Assembly: GCA_958352855.1 (NCBI GenBank)
Contig: CATWQE010000106.1
Location: 1-7,227 of the forward strand
Direction of reading: 5' to 3'
DNA length: 7,227 nucleotides
Source of the DNA: an uncultured Bacillota bacterium
Lineage (GTDB): Bacteria; Bacillota; Clostridia; Lachnospirales; Lachnospiraceae
The position numbers and the translations under genes are program-made. Shown here piece after piece: positions 5,882 to 7,227 of the stretch. The notes beneath the pieces are model-generated. The model was not told where the DNA came from. It ran no database searches and was given only the letters and a program-made list of their open reading frames with translations. The stretch's first letter is position 1; each line of letters opens with the position of its first letter.

Positions 5882-7090
5882 AATATCATAAACCTCTGCC
5901 TGTCTGCCTAAGTCCACATAAAGCACCTGTTGAGGATGTGGCGCGCTTTCCATAGGGGTTCCATCTTCATCATAAATCCCCTGTACCTGTACTGACAGGT
6001 TTCTTCCATCCGGCTTCATGATTTCAATCGTTTCTCCCAGCAGGAACTTATTCCTCTGGGTGATGCGATACATACCATCTTCTCTTTGCTCCTCAATATA
6101 TCCAAGATAAGTATATCCCTTGGCATAGGTATTGCTTTCATAAATCTGCGCGTCTTCATCTGGTTTTCCATAGAAAAATCCTGTGGTAAACTGACGGTAG
6201 GTACAGCTTCGTATCTGCTCCTGATACCATGGCATATTTTCCTCATATTGTTTGGGATTTTCCAGATAATCATCAATGGCCTTTCTGTAGGTACGGGCTA
6301 CAGTAGCCACATACAGGGCTGTTTTCATTCTTCCTTCGATTTTCAGACTGTCAATACCACTGTTCAACACATCATCCATGTGTTCAATCATACACAAATC
6401 CTTGGAATTAAAAATATAAGTTCCCCGTTCATTTTCATAAACCGGCATATATTCCCCAGGTCTTGTCTCCTCCGCAATGGAATATTTCCAACGGCAGGGA
6501 TGGGTACAGGCCCCCTGATTGGCGTCTCTTCCTGTAAAATAATTGGAAAGCAGACATCTTCCAGAATAAGAAATACACATGGCCCCATGAATAAAGCTTT
6601 CAATTTCCATATCTTCTGGTATCTTTTCCCTGATTTCCCGGATTTCTTCCAGGGACAGTTCTCTGGCGCTCACTACTCGCTTTGCACCTAATTCCCACCA
6701 GAACTGATAGGTTGCATAGTTGGTATTGTTTGCCTGGGTACTTACATGGCGTTCAATCTCAGGGCATACTTCCTTTGCAATCATAAAAACCCCAGGGTCT
6801 GAAATAATCAGGGCATCTGGTTTGATTTCTTTTAATTCTTCAAAATATTCCCGCACACCAGCTAAATCTCCATTATGTGCCAAAATATTTGCGGTTACGT
6901 AGACTTTTACTCCATGCTCATGAGCAAAGGCAATTCCTTCCCTCATATCATCAGAAGAAAAATTCTTGGCCTTTGCCCGAAGTCCAAAGGCTTCCCCGCC
7001 GATGTATACTGCATCCGCGCCAAACATAACCGCAATTTTTAATACCTCCAGACTGCTGGCCGGAATCAATAATTCTGGTTTACGAACCAT
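5855..7090 (-). CDS. trhP: U32-family tRNA hydroxylation protein, TrhP-like
   Basis: U32 'peptidase' family members of the TrhP group (YegQ of E. coli, YrrN/YrrO of B. subtilis) hydroxylate uridine 34 of tRNAs to 5-hydroxyuridine, using prephenate; they are not expected to be proteases. The protein is 411 residues. The N-terminus PELLIPASSLEVLKIAVMFGADAVYIGG (5-32) is the family's barrel start. The U32 signature is seen at ESFIHGAMCISYSGRCLLSN (164-183), followed by C195 and C199 in GACTHPCRWKY and C233 in NSKDLCMIE. C172, C179, C195 and C233 are spaced much like the iron-sulphur ligands reported for the related UbiU, so a 4Fe-4S cluster is likely. DSLKIEGRMKT (247-257) is another family motif. 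The C-terminal part (about 320-405) resembles the beta-barrel extension of YegQ-type proteins. AAGGAGAG (7095-7102) precedes the ATG. The upstream O-methyltransferase gene overlaps by 11 nt, which supports the tRNA-modification role. An unrelated U32 role (collagenase-like) is less likely. Confidence 0.85.
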   Translation of the reverse strand: MVRKPELLIPASSLEVLKIAVMFGADAVYIGGEAFGLRAKAKNFSSDDMREGIAFAHEHGVKVYVTANILAHNGDLAGVREYFEELKEIKPDALIISDPGVFMIAKEVCPEIERHVSTQANNTNYATYQFWWELGAKRVVSARELSLEEIREIREKIPEDMEIESFIHGAMCISYSGRCLLSNYFTGRDANQGACTHPCRWKYSIAEETRPGEYMPVYENERGTYIFNSKDLCMIEHMDDVLNSGIDSLKIEGRMKTALYVATVARTYRKAIDDYLENPKQYEENMPWYQEQIRSCTYRQFTTGFFYGKPDEDAQIYESNTYAKGYTYLGYIEEQREDGMYRITQRNKFLLGETIEIMKPDGRNLSVQVQGIYDEDGTPMESAPHPQQVLYVDLGRQAEVYDILRRREETA

Positions 7091-7227
7091 AGTTCTCTCC
7101 TTCGTTTGCTTTTTTCACGCTTACGGTTACCCCATCTCCCAAAGGAAGAATGGAGGTCTCCAGCTCTTTATGCTGCTTCAACACATATAGATATTCCCGC
7201 ATCCGTTTGTAAATAGTACGATTTCGT
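7080..7227 (-). CDS. trmR: O-methyltransferase C-terminus, TrmR-like (5' end beyond the window)
   Basis: The last 48 residues of a protein are visible, running to a TAA at 7080-7082 inside the start of the U32 gene. The segment RTIYKRMREYLYVLKQHKEL, followed by ETSILPLGDGVTVSVKK, is the characteristic end of SAM-dependent class I O-methyltransferases of the YrrM/caffeoyl-CoA-like family. In B. subtilis YrrM (TrmR) methylates 5-hydroxyuridine 34 to 5-methoxyuridine, and its gene stands next to the U32 genes yrrN and yrrO. The same order here is the main basis for the name. A tail of nine residues after VSVKK extends the protein over the ribosome binding site of the next gene. The catalytic and SAM-binding parts are not in the window. 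Confidence 0.8.
   Translation of the reverse strand, partial: RNRTIYKRMREYLYVLKQHKELETSILPLGDGVTVSVKKANEGENYGS
7095..7102 (-). promoter_or_regulatory. Ribosome binding site of the U32 gene
   Basis: AAGGAGAG on the minus strand, with its GGAG core 6 nt before the ATG at 7090, lies within the last codons of the O-methyltransferase gene. It supports the chosen start and translational coupling of the two genes. Confidence 0.8.

Noticed and set aside
6086..6691. Open frame of 201 codons on the plus strand.
   Set aside because: It is wholly antisense to the U32 gene, whose cysteine and family motifs are intact. The product shows no family motif and the start has no credible ribosome binding site.

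Overview
The window looks like chromosomal core sequence from a spore-forming, low-to-moderate-GC Firmicute. A member of the Clostridia close to Lachnospiraceae is the best guess. The reasons are strong GGAGG-type ribosome binding sites, sigma-A-type promoters, a SigK-type sporulation sigma factor, and the gene order comM-dprA-topA. The taxonomic placement is inferred from gene content and codon style, not from a marker search. I see no mobile element, CRISPR array, rRNA or tRNA.

Layout. Positions 1-390 (minus strand) hold the receiver domain of an OmpR-type response regulator that runs off the left edge, with its own putative promoter at 415-443. A strong terminator hairpin (459-517) separates it from the next unit, a tightly packed minus-strand operon: comM (3510-5036), dprA (2600-3502) and topA (523-2598). 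This operon starts from a good sigma-A promoter at 5161-5189 and has a leader of about 118 nt containing an 8-bp hairpin next to the comM ribosome binding site. The junctions in the operon are 7 nt (comM-dprA) and 1 nt (dprA-topA), so the genes are probably translationally coupled. Divergent from it lies sigK (5255-5881, plus strand), encoding the late mother-cell sigma factor. Its 3' end overlaps by 27 nt the 3' end of a convergent minus-strand gene for a U32-family protein (5855-7090). The start of that gene overlaps by 11 nt the end of an O-methyltransferase gene (7080-7227, cut by the right edge).

How the genes work together. ComM (branch-migration helicase) and DprA (RecA loader on single-stranded DNA) act in processing incoming DNA during transformation. 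TopA relaxes negative supercoils and is a housekeeping enzyme sharing the transcript. The O-methyltransferase plus U32 pair matches TrmR and TrhP of the B. subtilis yrrM-yrrN-yrrO cluster, which make 5-methoxyuridine at wobble position 34 of tRNAs through 5-hydroxyuridine. SigK stands alone between these two units.

I found no undescribed system. The points most worth a second look are: a SigK with no room for an N-terminal pro-sequence, a terminator-like hairpin for the U32 operon embedded in the sigK coding sequence, a DprA without its usual N-terminal SAM/helix-hairpin-helix domain, an altered Walker A motif in ComM, and the structured leader of the comM operon.
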